This document shows, in pieces, positions 9,203 through 18,710 of a stretch of DNA of 55,740 bases. Made by a program: the position numbers and the translations under genes. The number at the start of each line of letters is the position of its first letter. Positions within the stretch are counted from its first letter, which is position 1. The stretch spans positions 1 through 55,740 of the forward strand of contig CALHPU010000028.1 in assembly GCA_938036435.1 (NCBI GenBank), in the 5' to 3' direction. Source of the DNA: an uncultured Pirellulaceae bacterium. GTDB taxonomy: Bacteria > Planctomycetota > Planctomycetia > Pirellulales > Pirellulaceae. The notes below the pieces were generated by a model. That model did not search any database. It worked only from the letters and a program-made list of their open reading frames with translations, and was not told where the DNA came from.

Positions 9203-10015
9203 CGTCGCCAACTCCTGTTGTGCATTAAAAAACAGCAAGCTCGCCAACCCATTGGGCTGACAATCTTGCAGAACATATCTGCTCGCTAACGCTTCAAATT
9301 TGAAAAGTCCCGGTTGGGGCCTGAAGACTGACGCTAACAACTCTCTCTAGAGAAATCAAAAGTTACGCAAAGTCAAACTTCGGGCTCAGTCTATTCACAG
9401 AAAAATCGTTTTTCAAGACTCTCATGTCAGTTTTGCCGACTTTAACGGCGAGCATCGGCTGTTTAATGGAGTGGAAGTTCCCGGCGGCCAATCAGACCCC
9501 AAACAAGTGTTTGTATCCAGAATTCTCGCTAAAAACAGCTTAAGATAGTGCAGCACCAACGCTATCACCGCTTAGCGGCATGGTGTTTCCCGCAACCCAA
9601 CGTCCTGCCGAAGAGGAGCAGTTTCGCAAGTAGCAGAAGGCTAATCGGCCAATTTGGCTAAAGGAAGACGCGGTATCAACGTCAACCGATAATGGCGACT
9701 CGCAAAAGCAGTCTGTTTCCGACAGCCGCATGATTCTTTTTCATGCATTAACTTGGAGTGTAAAACTGAACACACTCGACACTTGAGGCTTAGACCTGAA
9801 ACAGCCCCATTATCGCACCTCAGCTCAATTTTCGGGCCGAAATTTAATTTTCGGATAAGCGGTTTGCGTAGTGGATGTGGTGGGCTGAAGGTGGGTCAGG
9901 TTACTAAAGCGCCATATCTACTTGCCATATCCACCTGCCACCTCTAGGTCCTTGCCAGATTGAGAACTTGCCCCACGAGACCACGTCCACCCGAAGAATA
10001 AGTTGCAACGAAAGA
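9203..10015 (-). other. 813-bp leader/intergenic region upstream of the exopolysaccharide operon
   Basis: No convincing coding region is present; the short open frames on either strand have poor starts and no family character. The region holds a candidate promoter for the minus strand (9388-9416), a short palindrome CCGCTAAGCGG near 9577, and an AT-rich patch with a repeated TTTCGG around 9828-9857. Such a long leader before an EPS operon is a likely place for transcription control. I recognise no known riboswitch. Confidence 0.4.
9388..9416 (-). promoter_or_regulatory. Candidate sigma70-type promoter for the EPS operon
   Basis: On the minus strand, TTGAAA (9411-9416) is followed after 17 bases by TAGACT (9388-9393), about 185 bp upstream of the wzz start. 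The -35 matches five of six consensus bases and the -10 four of six. It is a prediction from spacing and sequence only. Confidence 0.3.
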
Positions 10016-10693
10016 CTAGAGCTTCAATTGATTCAACCAATGTTTTACGTTGGTCAGATCGGGTATTTGCAAATCAGGGCGGGCCTCTTCAAGCGATTTC
10101 GTACTGCCACCACCAGTTTCAACGGCAATCACTTTGGCCCCGACGTGACGCGCACAGCGGATGTCGTTTGTCGTATCGCCAATCACCCACACATGATCAG
10201 CACTAAACCGGTCGCCAATTGCGTCCCGGGCGCTCTCCACGGCTTCCACAGCGACATCGTTTCGGTCAGCATGAAGATCGCCATATCCGCCAAAGGAGAA
10301 AAAGTGGTCGATTCCGACGTGCCGAAGCTTGATTTCAGCCGCTTGTTTCAGATTCCCCGTGAGTAGCCCCAATTCAACTTGCTCAAGTTCAGCCAATTCT
10401 TCCAAAAGAGGTTCCACGCCCGGGAGAAGTCGCGCGTTGCGATCCACCAGTGATTGAGGCAAGTTTAAACAGTACTGCCGATTGAATTGCTCGAACGTGT
10501 CGTCATGCGGTACGCCTATCGCCGCGAACAACTCTTGAAGGATACTTTTGTCGGTACGTCCATGCATCGATATTTCGGGAAATTCGCTGGCACCAAACAA
10601 CTGATCGACAGTTGTCTCCATGGCCCCTGCGCCGGCACCAGAAGAGGTCGTTAACGTTCCATCTATGTCAAACAATATCGTCCAAGTTTTCAT
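10016..10693 (-). CDS. HAD-superfamily phosphatase (phosphoglycolate phosphatase-like)
   Basis: A cytoplasmic HAD hydrolase of 225 residues. Motif I is LFDIDGTLT with nucleophile Asp9 and acid/base Asp11. An alpha-helical cap follows (about 20-85), then GLLTGN (motif II Thr), a Lys-containing AEIKLRHVG segment and VIGDTTNDIRCA (motif IV Asp pair). The layout matches the Gph/PGP-like subfamily that removes phosphate from small molecules such as 2-phosphoglycolate, but specificity is not readable. It stands alone, divergent from the following gene. The start is ATG at 10693. Confidence 0.82.
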   Translation of the reverse strand: MKTWTILFDIDGTLTTSSGAGAGAMETTVDQLFGASEFPEISMHGRTDKSILQELFAAIGVPHDDTFEQFNRQYCLNLPQSLVDRNARLLPGVEPLLEELAELEQVELGLLTGNLKQAAEIKLRHVGIDHFFSFGGYGDLHADRNDVAVEAVESARDAIGDRFSADHVWVIGDTTNDIRCARHVGAKVIAVETGGGSTKSLEEARPDLQIPDLTNVKHWLNQLKL

Positions 10694-10885
10694 GTGGTCA
10701 CCAGTGAATCGGAATCTCGAAACTGATACACTATTATGAGTAGGTTCGGAATAATGAAAACCGGCCCGAATGTTCGCAACAATGGAGTCAACCTTTTGAC
10801 AGACGCCATGAAGTCCAATGGATATCGATTGTGTGAATCTGTTGTAGACAAACTAACACTTTTTAGCCCGAGCACAAAAGCCGTA

Positions 10886-12166
10886 ATGCCCTCGCCTAAC
10901 GCCCACCTCTCAATGACGGCTTTGTCGACTATCGTTTTGCTTATAATGGCTCAATCGAGCCTCCTACTCGGGCAGTCATCACAGCCTTCAGACCAGCCAT
11001 CGCCTTTAAGATCGCAAAGCGCGATAGAGAAAATGATTGAGGACCTCGGCGATGATGATTTTCTCGTCAGGCAGCGATCTAGCGAAGCCCTACTGGAAGT
11101 CGGCTCCGAAGCCATACCGCAGCTCAAGAAAGCTCAAGCTTCCGTTGACCAAGAAGTGAAGTATCGCACCAACGATATCTTGAAACAGCTTTTGAAAACA
11201 GATCTTGAAGAACGCTCCAACCGCTTTCTCGCTTTGCCTTCGACATCCAAAGACGATTGCGGATTTCATCACTGGCCTACTTTTTCTCGCCTCGCAGGCA
11301 CCTCCAGCGAGGCTCGATCATTGCTGGCGGAGATCTACGGGAATCCTCAGTCTGAAAAACTGTTGGCGGGCATTACTCTCGCCCCTAACCCTTCAGATAA
11401 CGATTTCGCAGAAGCGAAACCCAAGCTCTTCAACGACCGATCGGTCACTCCTTCGGTCGCTGCCTATGCGGCGAAAATGTACCGCAGATCGATGCAGCCC
11501 CCAACTGCCGCAGGCGATCAAAACTCCCGCCTCTCTGGCAGCGGCATCTTGGAAGAGTTCGCCGCCAGCGAGTTTGAATCAAACTTTCTTTCACTCTCGC
11601 CGATAACCGTCCAACAAAGCGCACACAAACAGGCTTTCCTAAAGTTACTTTCCGCATGGTTAAGATTTGAGCTTCAATCTACGCCAATGACATTTGCCAA
11701 ACTGAAGATCATTAGCGCCTATCGACTTAGTTCGTTCGCCGACGATCTTTGCGAGGCAATTAACCAACCGCAATATCCGCACAAACAGGCTGCGATCGAA
11801 GCCCTCGGCAAGGCATTTTCTCCGGCCGAGGAAGATGATCAATCTTTATCGGCCGATGGCTCTAGCATGCACAACGCCATTAGCCAACTAAAACCTTTTA
11901 CTTTGTCCAACGAAGTGCTCACTCGTTTGCCGCAAGCAAAAACGACTGGGCCTGTCGATGTGACGCTGGGCGATTTTGCCTTTCAACTGATTTTGAATGC
12001 ACAAGGGAAAGACCCAAAAGATTTTGGAATGTCCGAAGCAAATGGCAGAATGCGGTTGGACAATACAACGTCTGTTTTTTGTTTCAGAAATCGTGACGCG
12101 GCACGCCAGTCGATTGACCAATGGCTGGCCAAGTTCGACGATTCGAAATCAAACATAGACCAGTAA
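10886..12166 (+). CDS. Secreted HEAT-like repeat protein of unknown function
   Basis: The frame is open from 10736, but the ATG at 10886 is preferred because it places a signal peptide (LSTIVLLIMAQSSLLLGQSS) at the N-terminus. An ATG at 10913 is also possible. After the signal, IEKMIEDLGDDDFLVRQRSS and EVGSEAIPQLKKAQAS form one or two HEAT/armadillo-type helices, ending in a Lys/Glu-rich stretch. The remaining 300 residues have no recognisable domain. Planctomycete proteins with this 'LGD-x-x-F-x-x-R-x-x-A' opening are common and usually annotated as hypothetical or HEAT-repeat proteins. Periplasmic or surface location is inferred. No clear ribosome site. Confidence 0.6.
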   Translation: MPSPNAHLSMTALSTIVLLIMAQSSLLLGQSSQPSDQPSPLRSQSAIEKMIEDLGDDDFLVRQRSSEALLEVGSEAIPQLKKAQASVDQEVKYRTNDILKQLLKTDLEERSNRFLALPSTSKDDCGFHHWPTFSRLAGTSSEARSLLAEIYGNPQSEKLLAGITLAPNPSDNDFAEAKPKLFNDRSVTPSVAAYAAKMYRRSMQPPTAAGDQNSRLSGSGILEEFAASEFESNFLSLSPITVQQSAHKQAFLKLLSAWLRFELQSTPMTFAKLKIISAYRLSSFADDLCEAINQPQYPHKQAAIEALGKAFSPAEEDDQSLSADGSSMHNAISQLKPFTLSNEVLTRLPQAKTTGPVDVTLGDFAFQLILNAQGKDPKDFGMSEANGRMRLDNTTSVFCFRNRDAARQSIDQWLAKFDDSKSNIDQ

Positions 12167-12490
12167 GTGCCCGTTTATGATTTGGCTCGGGCAAGCTTCA
12201 AATGCAACGCCCTGAAACGATTCAGCGCCGAATTCGCCGACGCAATTGCTCGTCGGCAGTCGTCGGTCACCCTCCTATGTGATGGCTCTAGTGCTTTCAA
12301 CAGCGCCAGCGGTATCGATCATCGGGGCTAGGCATTCTCGCTAGATCCGCTGCTGGCCGAGAAATGCTCGTCTTTGCTCCAAGAAAAAGCTATACTGTTA
12401 CTTTCACCAATCGGTGGCGGTGAAATAACTCTACGGCACGTAGCCTTTGCTGATGACTGATGTTTCCAGCTTCTTTCCAAATTTGATTTC
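12167..12490. other. 324-bp intergenic region
   Basis: It holds a short hairpin with a CCGACG/CGTCGG stem near 12236-12256 without a T-tract, and an isolated TATACT at 12391-12396 that could be a -10 box for the following TraB-like gene but lacks a good -35 partner. I see no RNA gene or coding region. Confidence 0.35.
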
Positions 12491-13549
12491 ATGCTAAAAA
12501 ACAAACGTTCCCAAACGTCGGGTTGGCCAACTCTAGCCTGTCTGCTTTTGCTTTGGTCAAACACAGCGCTGATGGCTCAGCAGGCTACGGCTATTGAGAC
12601 TCCACCGGCGGACACCGCCGCCATAGACTCAATCGCACAAAACGAGCCAAAAGAAAATTCCAAAGCGCCGGTGGAAACTGCGGCGACAGAAAAACAAACT
12701 TCTGAACCGGAAGAAAAACCGTCGAAACGTGAGGGAGCCCCTCACTTCATGCGAATCCGCGAAGACCGTAAAGGGCGTCCTGTTTCGCTCGACACCTCGG
12801 TGACGCGTTACGAGACCCGCAACAGCGCTGGCCAAAAAGTAAACGTCGACTTGATCGGAGCGGTGCATATTGGCGAAAAAGAATACTACCAGAAACTCAA
12901 CAAGAGGTTTGAACAATACGATTCACTGTTGTACGAACTGGTGGCACCAGAGGGAACTATCATTCCAAAAGGTGGAAGAGATGAAGACGCCGAGGGGATT
13001 ATCAACCCGGTTGCGGCAATTCAGAAAGGAATGCAGGTCGCCACGGGTTTGCAATTCCAACTGGACCACATCGATTACACAAAAGCAAATTTTGTTCACG
13101 CAGATATGAGCCCTGAAGAATTCGCTCAAAGCATGCAGGAGAATGAAGAGAGCATCGGAGGCTATGCACTGCGCGCGATTGGTCAGGGGCTCGCGATGCA
13201 GGCCTCTGGCAAAGGCGACAAATCGCTCAGCATGATGATGGCCTTGTTCTCTAGAAATAAAACCATGCGAATTCGTCGCGCGATGGCCGAACAGATTCAC
13301 GACATGGAGTCGGGCATGATTATCTTCGAAGGGAAAAACGGCTCCACGATCATTGATCACCGCAACGCCAAGTGCATGGAAATTCTTCGGCGAGAAATTG
13401 AAGCGGGAAAAACCAATATTGGAATATTTTACGGCGCAGGGCATCTCGCCGATATGGAAAAGCGTATGCTCGTTGACTTCAGCGCCAAACGCGGTGGTCA
13501 GTACTGGCTGCCGGCTTGGAAATTGACCAAACGCGAGCAGCCGAAGTAA
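12491..13549 (+). CDS. Secreted TraB/Tiki-like family protein
   Basis: The N-terminus has a signal peptide (LACLLLLWSNTALMAQ, residues 15-30) and then a low-complexity Glu/Ala/Pro/Lys linker to about residue 82. The domain from about 105 onward shows the Tiki/TraB hallmarks: DLIGAVHIG with the GxxH motif at 123-126, the acidic LLYELVAPEG (Glu149), and a late FYGAGHLADMEKR with a second GxxH. In animals, Tiki is a metal-dependent protease; bacterial TraB/GumN homologues are less well known. A periplasmic or surface hydrolase is plausible. The start ATG at 12491 gives the signal peptide directly. Catalytic activity is inferred from motif retention only. Confidence 0.75.
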   Translation: MLKNKRSQTSGWPTLACLLLLWSNTALMAQQATAIETPPADTAAIDSIAQNEPKENSKAPVETAATEKQTSEPEEKPSKREGAPHFMRIREDRKGRPVSLDTSVTRYETRNSAGQKVNVDLIGAVHIGEKEYYQKLNKRFEQYDSLLYELVAPEGTIIPKGGRDEDAEGIINPVAAIQKGMQVATGLQFQLDHIDYTKANFVHADMSPEEFAQSMQENEESIGGYALRAIGQGLAMQASGKGDKSLSMMMALFSRNKTMRIRRAMAEQIHDMESGMIIFEGKNGSTIIDHRNAKCMEILRREIEAGKTNIGIFYGAGHLADMEKRMLVDFSAKRGGQYWLPAWKLTKREQPK

Positions 13550-13660
13550 ACCAACAATTCCAACAATATTTCTGCTCGACCATCGAATGCTCTTTAGGAC
13601 ATACGGCGGAAGGTTGTCCGTATCACTGGAACCTTGGAATAAACGAAAGAATACTGATCC

Positions 13661-14467
13661 ATGGCTGAATCGCCCCAGAAACTCAAGCCCATCGTACTTT
13701 ACGATCATCTGCCCGGCATTTTGGCTGGCTATCCGGCACTACTGTTTTTGTTGATGGCACTTTTTTCGTACTTTCAATGGTTCGATCCGCACATGATGTT
13801 CTGGATTGGTCTTTCGATCATGATACTGTGGTATGTCGCGTTCCGATTCAATCTCCCCAAAGACAAATTTATCATGCTGGTGGGCTTGCTTGGGACGTTT
13901 GTAGGTATCCCTGTTGTCCTCGAACTGGCAAACATCATCAGCCCATTTTCATGGGCCGGAGGGCGACTCGGGCAGTTGGCTCCTGAAGTCAACACAGGTG
14001 CGTGGATTGTGATGGCCCTAGTATTTGGTGTTATCTGGCTGGGCAACTTTGTCTGGAGCCGAACTCACCTGAAAGTCAAAATCGACGAATCGGGCCTCAC
14101 GGTCAACCGAGTTGGCGGCAAGGGCGAACGATTTGAGTTGATCGGATTGAAGACTGAGAATGAGCCACTGGATTATTTAGAGCTATTTCTATGCGGCGTC
14201 GGTTCGCTATCGTTGAAAACAAGAATGAACAAGCCAATCTTCAAGATGGACCGCGTGATTGGTCTATATCCAACGATCTGGTTCCCGTTTTTCAAAAGTA
14301 AACTGGCCCGAATTGAGGAAATGCTCAGCTACCAAGGCAAAGTGGTATCGGTGGACAAACAAGATCGCTTGGACGCTGCGGAAGCCGCAGACAGCGATGA
14401 TGATGAACTGTACGACGACGAAGCCGCTGGCTTAGACGCTGACGACCCCCATCAGGACATCAAATAG
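13661..14467 (+). CDS. Four-TM membrane protein with acidic C-terminal tail, function unknown
   Basis: Four hydrophobic segments (about 21-37, 46-63, 71-87 and 112-129) precede a soluble part of about 135 residues. The end is strikingly acidic (SDDDELYDDEAAGLDADD). No catalytic motif is recognised. The seven-base gap to the thioesterase gene suggests co-transcription. Proteins of this layout occur in planctomycete genomes as hypothetical proteins; I cannot assign a role. ATG start at 13661. Confidence 0.65.
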   Translation: MAESPQKLKPIVLYDHLPGILAGYPALLFLLMALFSYFQWFDPHMMFWIGLSIMILWYVAFRFNLPKDKFIMLVGLLGTFVGIPVVLELANIISPFSWAGGRLGQLAPEVNTGAWIVMALVFGVIWLGNFVWSRTHLKVKIDESGLTVNRVGGKGERFELIGLKTENEPLDYLELFLCGVGSLSLKTRMNKPIFKMDRVIGLYPTIWFPFFKSKLARIEEMLSYQGKVVSVDKQDRLDAAEAADSDDDELYDDEAAGLDADDPHQDIK

Positions 14468-14474
14468 TCCTTCG

Positions 14475-14900
14475 ATGAACAACCAACAACCGTGCAGCCG
14501 CGTCTTTGAGTACCGTTACGAAGTGATCGCATCGGACATCGATGCGATGAACCACGTGAATAATCTAGAGTATCTGCGCTGGACGCTGCGAGCGGCCGGC
14601 GCGCACAGCCGATCGGTTGGATGGAGTTCAGACCGCTTTCGCGATCACGGAGCCGGCTTCATCGTTCGCTCTCACAATATCAAATACCGCTTACCGGCGT
14701 TACTAGGAGATCAAGTTACGGTCAAAACGTGGATCAAGGAATTCACCAAAGTCTCGTCGATTCGCAAGTACCAGATCATTCGAGCATCGGATAAACGAAG
14801 ATTGGCAGACGCGGAAACCAACTGGGCCTTCGTCGATTTCCGGTCGGGATCGCTCAAGCAAATTCCCGATGAGATACGGTCTGCTTTTTGGATTGGATAA
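14475..14900 (+). CDS. Acyl-CoA thioesterase, 4HBT hotdog family
   Basis: A 141-residue single hotdog domain. SDIDAMNHVNN at residues 20-30 is the active-site motif (Asp23 four residues before His27). Downstream are GFIVRSHNIKYRLPALLGDQV, typical of the central beta strands, and NWAFVDFRSGSLKQIPDE. The enzyme likely hydrolyses acyl-CoA or acyl-ACP thioesters in the cytoplasm, as in the YbgC/FcbC group. It follows the membrane protein by seven bases and so is probably in the same transcript. Confidence 0.85.
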   Translation: MNNQQPCSRVFEYRYEVIASDIDAMNHVNNLEYLRWTLRAAGAHSRSVGWSSDRFRDHGAGFIVRSHNIKYRLPALLGDQVTVKTWIKEFTKVSSIRKYQIIRASDKRRLADAETNWAFVDFRSGSLKQIPDEIRSAFWIG

Positions 14901-15116
14901 GGCATCATCGATTGCCGTTGCCAGAACGAGTGATTACTGCAATCGAGCCCGACTGAACAAAAGAGTTTTGGCACGTTTTTTCACAAAAACGCATGGAATT
15001 AAATAAAACACTCTGGGCAAAAACAATTACCTTTCATTGGCAGAATCAACCGCCTATAGTTTCTTAGAGTTTCGGTATATGCCAAGTTCCTCTTCAAACA
15101 TTATTAGGTTTTGTTC

Positions 15117-16220
15117 ATGCTACTAAATGTTAACTCTGCAAAATGGATCGCAGTCGTCGCTCATTTTATTTTGCTTTTGCCAGTGGCTGCGGCAGAAGCA
15201 GCAGATCACTTGGAAGCTCCAGCTTTACAAGGTAACGGAAGCGTTGACATCACCGATTTGTTTCTCTTCCCGGCCGCTGCAGAAAATAGTTCAGTGATGA
15301 TTCTGGCGGTGAATCCTTTTGTTGCTTCAATAAGTGGTTCAACATTCAATTCAGATGCGACCTACGAGTTTCAATTCGACAACACGGGCGATGCCATCCC
15401 GGACATTACGTACAGCACCACGTTTGCGCCAGTTGCCGGCGGACGCCAATCTTTCAGCGTAGCCCGTACTGATTCGGCCGGGACAACGACGATTGCCACT
15501 GGAGTTACCGGCACCGCCGCAGTAACAAACAATGGCGGACTCGTGCAGGCTGGAAATTTTGATGATGCATTTTTACATGACACCCCCGCAGACATCTCAG
15601 CAATTATACTTGAGCTACCCAATTCAGATTTTTTTGGGAGTTCGAACAGTGTCGGTGCGCAGGCAGTCACCACGCTTTTCGGTGTCCAGCAAGATCGGAC
15701 AGGAATACCTGAGGTTGAATCCAGACTGCTTCCGCCGGATCGCAGAGACGCTTTTAACGCAGGAAATCCGGCAGATGATTTAGCTAACTTCGGAGCCGAG
15801 ATCAATGCCGCGATCGCTCTGCAAAGTAATCAAGAGATTGCTGATACAGTCACTCCAATGTTGCTACCGAATTTGCTCCCCTACGATGCTTCCAACACAG
15901 GAGGCTATTTCAACGGACGTGCATTAGATGATGAAGTCATGGACTCAACATTGAAACTATTTTTCGAGGGTGTGATTCCCAACGAAAACGGTGGCAGTGG
16001 TGCCCCGATTAGAGATGAGTTTCCATACTTGGCACGACTAAACGCGATACTGGATCTCGGTGATGTTAACCTAGACTACGTTGTCGACTTTGGAGACATC
16101 CCCGCGTTTATTTCGATACTCGTCAGAGGAGATTTCCAACCAGAAGCGGACTGTGACCAGAACAACGTCGTTGACTTCTCCGATATCAGCGCGTTTATTG
16201 AAATTCTCATTGGCAGCTAA
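15117..16220 (+). CDS. DUF4331 protein with C-terminal dockerin/EF-hand-like module
   Basis: A secreted protein. The signal peptide (WIAVVAHFILLLPVAAAEA) precedes ADHLEAPAL and DITDLFLFPAA, the opening of DUF4331 (PF14224), a family of unknown function often found in planctomycetes and cyanobacteria. The last 60 residues contain two copies of a calcium-loop repeat: GDVNLDYVVDFGDIPAFI and ADCDQNNVVDFSDISAFI. This is the planctomycete dockerin-like anchoring module, in which D-x-N/D-x-D loops bind Ca2+. Anchoring to a cell-surface partner is inferred. The ATG at 15117 is preferred to the in-frame TTG at 15111. Confidence 0.85.
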   Translation: MLLNVNSAKWIAVVAHFILLLPVAAAEAADHLEAPALQGNGSVDITDLFLFPAAAENSSVMILAVNPFVASISGSTFNSDATYEFQFDNTGDAIPDITYSTTFAPVAGGRQSFSVARTDSAGTTTIATGVTGTAAVTNNGGLVQAGNFDDAFLHDTPADISAIILELPNSDFFGSSNSVGAQAVTTLFGVQQDRTGIPEVESRLLPPDRRDAFNAGNPADDLANFGAEINAAIALQSNQEIADTVTPMLLPNLLPYDASNTGGYFNGRALDDEVMDSTLKLFFEGVIPNENGGSGAPIRDEFPYLARLNAILDLGDVNLDYVVDFGDIPAFISILVRGDFQPEADCDQNNVVDFSDISAFIEILIGS

Positions 16221-16325
16221 GCGCACGTTGTTCCGTGAGCGGCAACGAGAATTGAACCGCCCAAACTCTTTTCCTGCCCACATCTTTTTTTGGCCATCAG
16301 CTCCAATTCGTATCAATCGGCCAAG

Positions 16326-17579
16326 CTAACGGGCAACGAAATGGGCTATCGCCGCACACAGCATGCGCAATTCATCTTCATTGATCGTGAAACTTGGAGC
16401 CAGATAGACGACATCGCGCAGCGGGCGCACGAACGTCCCCTCGTCGCGAAAAAATGCCATCGCGTCATCAACGTCAATCATCTCGTCAAGCTGGACCGCG
16501 GCGATGGCTCCTTTGATCCGCACATCAAGCACGCGCGAACATTCAAGAAGTGTCTGAAGTTCATTTTGAAGAATGCTTTCAATTTGTCCAACCTGCAACA
16601 GACGATTCGCCTCGGCATCTTCCTCAAACAGATCCAGCGACGCATTGGCCGCAGCGCATGCCGCTGGATTACCCATGAATGTCGGACCGTGCATCAAAGC
16701 GTGCTCCGTCCGGTTTGAGTGAAACGGCTCGTATACTTTCGCACTGGCAATCGTGGCGGCTAGCGGAAGCGTACCTCCCGTGAGTGCCTTTCCGACGCAA
16801 AGGATATCCGGCCGCACCCGCGCTTGCTGATGCGCAAACATCGTCCCCGTACGCCCAAAGCCCGTTGCGATTTCGTCTGCGATCAGTAACAGCCCCCATT
16901 TATTGCATTCCGCCGCAATGAAAGAAACTGCTTCCGCAGAATGCATACGCATTCCGGCAGCCATCTGCACCAGTGGTTCAATAATGACGCCCGCTAATCC
17001 ACTCTGGTGTTGCTCAAGCCAAGCAGAAAACACCGCCCTTTGCGCATCGGTTTCTGGAACTGCCGCTTGAAATTGCTCGATCAGATACCCTTTGAAATGG
17101 GAGTGCATACTGTCTTCTGCATCACAGACACTCATCGCACCGGTGGTATCGCCGTGATAGGCGCCTTGAAAACAAGCGAACCGTTTGCGTTCAGTAGCGC
17201 CTTGATTGATCCAGTACTGCACCGCGATCTTGAGCGCAACTTCCACCGCGACTGAACCGCTCTCGGAAAAGAAGCACATCGCGTCATCGCCGAGAGTCAA
17301 CCGAGCGAGTCGTCGCGAGAGATGCAGAACCTGCTCATGTACGATACCGCCCAACATCACGTGCGGCATCGATTGCACCTGTCGCACAATTGCATCGACG
17401 ATATGCGGATGCTTGTAGCCGTGGCAGGCGGTCCACCATGAAGCAATCCCGTCAATCAACGTCGATCCGTCTGCCAATTCCAAGCAAACGCCATCGGTGC
17501 TGACGACCTCAATTGGACCGCCCGAGACTTTCATTTGGTTGTAGGGCAACCAAAGATTTTTTCTATCTTCAAATTTCAA
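16326..17579 (-). CDS. bioA: Adenosylmethionine-8-amino-7-oxononanoate aminotransferase
   Basis: The enzyme converts KAPA to DAPA in biotin synthesis, with S-adenosylmethionine as amino donor and PLP as cofactor. BioA hallmarks are seen from N to C terminus: LWLPYNQMK, DGIASWWTACHGY with the Trp-Trp-Thr active-site segment, FFSESGSVAVEVALK, the HGDTTGAMSV loop, ADEIATGFGRTG with the PLP-contacting Asp, VGKALTGG with the Schiff-base Lys near 264, and HGPTFMGNPAACAA. Length (417) is normal. The only good start is TTG at 17579; a later ATG would delete the Trp-Trp region. No other bio gene lies nearby, so biotin genes are scattered. Confidence 0.93.
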   Translation of the reverse strand: MKFEDRKNLWLPYNQMKVSGGPIEVVSTDGVCLELADGSTLIDGIASWWTACHGYKHPHIVDAIVRQVQSMPHVMLGGIVHEQVLHLSRRLARLTLGDDAMCFFSESGSVAVEVALKIAVQYWINQGATERKRFACFQGAYHGDTTGAMSVCDAEDSMHSHFKGYLIEQFQAAVPETDAQRAVFSAWLEQHQSGLAGVIIEPLVQMAAGMRMHSAEAVSFIAAECNKWGLLLIADEIATGFGRTGTMFAHQQARVRPDILCVGKALTGGTLPLAATIASAKVYEPFHSNRTEHALMHGPTFMGNPAACAAANASLDLFEEDAEANRLLQVGQIESILQNELQTLLECSRVLDVRIKGAIAAVQLDEMIDVDDAMAFFRDEGTFVRPLRDVVYLAPSFTINEDELRMLCAAIAHFVAR

Positions 17580-17596
17580 GTAAACGGCAGTTCTAT

Positions 17597-18520
17597 TTAG
17601 ACTTCTTCGGCTTGAACTTCTTCATTCTCGCCATTTTCAGACGCGGCGTTAAAATCTTCCTCAACCGCTCGGCGGTAATCATCCATCGCCTCTTTAAGCA
17701 AGTCTGCATTTTCGGCCAATTGGTGACGTTGAGCCGAAGTGAGGATAGCGTTTTGAACCAGTGGCGAAAGTTTCTGTTCGACTTCACCGTTGGCCCCCAC
17801 GACGAGGTCCATCAAAAAGACCGACAGATAGGCGTCTTCCATCTCCTGACCGGGGATGCTGTTAACATTATAGACGGCGAACTTAGTAGCCTCGTCAGAT
17901 TTTGGAATCGGTATCTCCAGCAACTGATCGACGGTAGTGGCAGCTTGAATTTTGCCAATCATTTCGTCGTCGGTCACCGGCAAAACCATAACTTGCTCAC
18001 TTTCTGACGCCCATTGTTTGAGCGGGTCGCTGTATGGCTCGCGTGATTGCGACGCGGCGCGAAAGGGGCTCCTGAAGAAAATAATGCCGGCTTCCACCAA
18101 CCAGACGACATAGACAACAAACCCGTTGATCTGATTGGCGTTTCCTCGACGAGCGATATTCCACCCCGCATCAACGCGCTGGTGAATATGCTCCATAAAC
18201 CCAAGGTTTGGATCGTTGATCGACCACATTTGCCATTGCATGAAGTACTTGGCCAAAAGAAACACCACTGGAAGCGACAACCCGATCAACCACGCGATCA
18301 TCGAGCTTCTCACATGCCCCCACTTACAGACATAGTATGCAACCAACCCTAATAGCCAACCAGAAACCAACGTCAGCAAAACAGAAACATAAATCAGTGG
18401 AATGACGTCCAGCAGAATCACGTAGATGATTGCCAGCGGCACCGCCACGACTAACGCGAGCAACCACAGTGGAACGGTCGCCGCTCCAAATTTCCCCGTC
18501 GGCCGATATGTTTCGAACAT
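17597..18520 (-). CDS. Multi-pass membrane protein, function unknown
   Basis: About five hydrophobic segments in the first half (for example VPLWLLALVVAVPLAIIYVILL and LIYVSVLLTLVSGWLLGLVAYYV) and a soluble, mostly helical second half ending in a Glu/Asn-rich tail. Start at ATG 18520 is chosen because AGGA lies nine bases upstream; ATGs at 18547 and 18583 are in frame. No enzymatic motif is recognised. It is 17 bp upstream of bioA on the same strand, so bioA is likely co-transcribed from it, but no functional link is known. Confidence 0.6.
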   Translation of the reverse strand: MFETYRPTGKFGAATVPLWLLALVVAVPLAIIYVILLDVIPLIYVSVLLTLVSGWLLGLVAYYVCKWGHVRSSMIAWLIGLSLPVVFLLAKYFMQWQMWSINDPNLGFMEHIHQRVDAGWNIARRGNANQINGFVVYVVWLVEAGIIFFRSPFRAASQSREPYSDPLKQWASESEQVMVLPVTDDEMIGKIQAATTVDQLLEIPIPKSDEATKFAVYNVNSIPGQEMEDAYLSVFLMDLVVGANGEVEQKLSPLVQNAILTSAQRHQLAENADLLKEAMDDYRRAVEEDFNAASENGENEEVQAEEV

Positions 18521-18710
18521 CTCTACTTTTCCTTGATTTGATTTCATCTGCCGACCTGAATTTACTTTCCAGCCGCCTAACAAGTGTCGGTTGAAACATT
18601 TATATTGTGAGCAAGGTAGAAATCACATTCAAGCCAACGCGGAACTATTTGCTAGAATTTCACCGGAGCGATTGGGTTACTAAATTACATTGCCAGTCGT
18701 TTCTTCCATC

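Noticed and set aside
9968..10366. 132-codon plus-strand frame
   Set aside because: It is antisense to the HAD phosphatase gene, whose motifs are complete.
12923..13708. 261-codon minus-strand frame
   Set aside because: It is antisense to the TraB/Tiki-like gene and has no recognisable domain.
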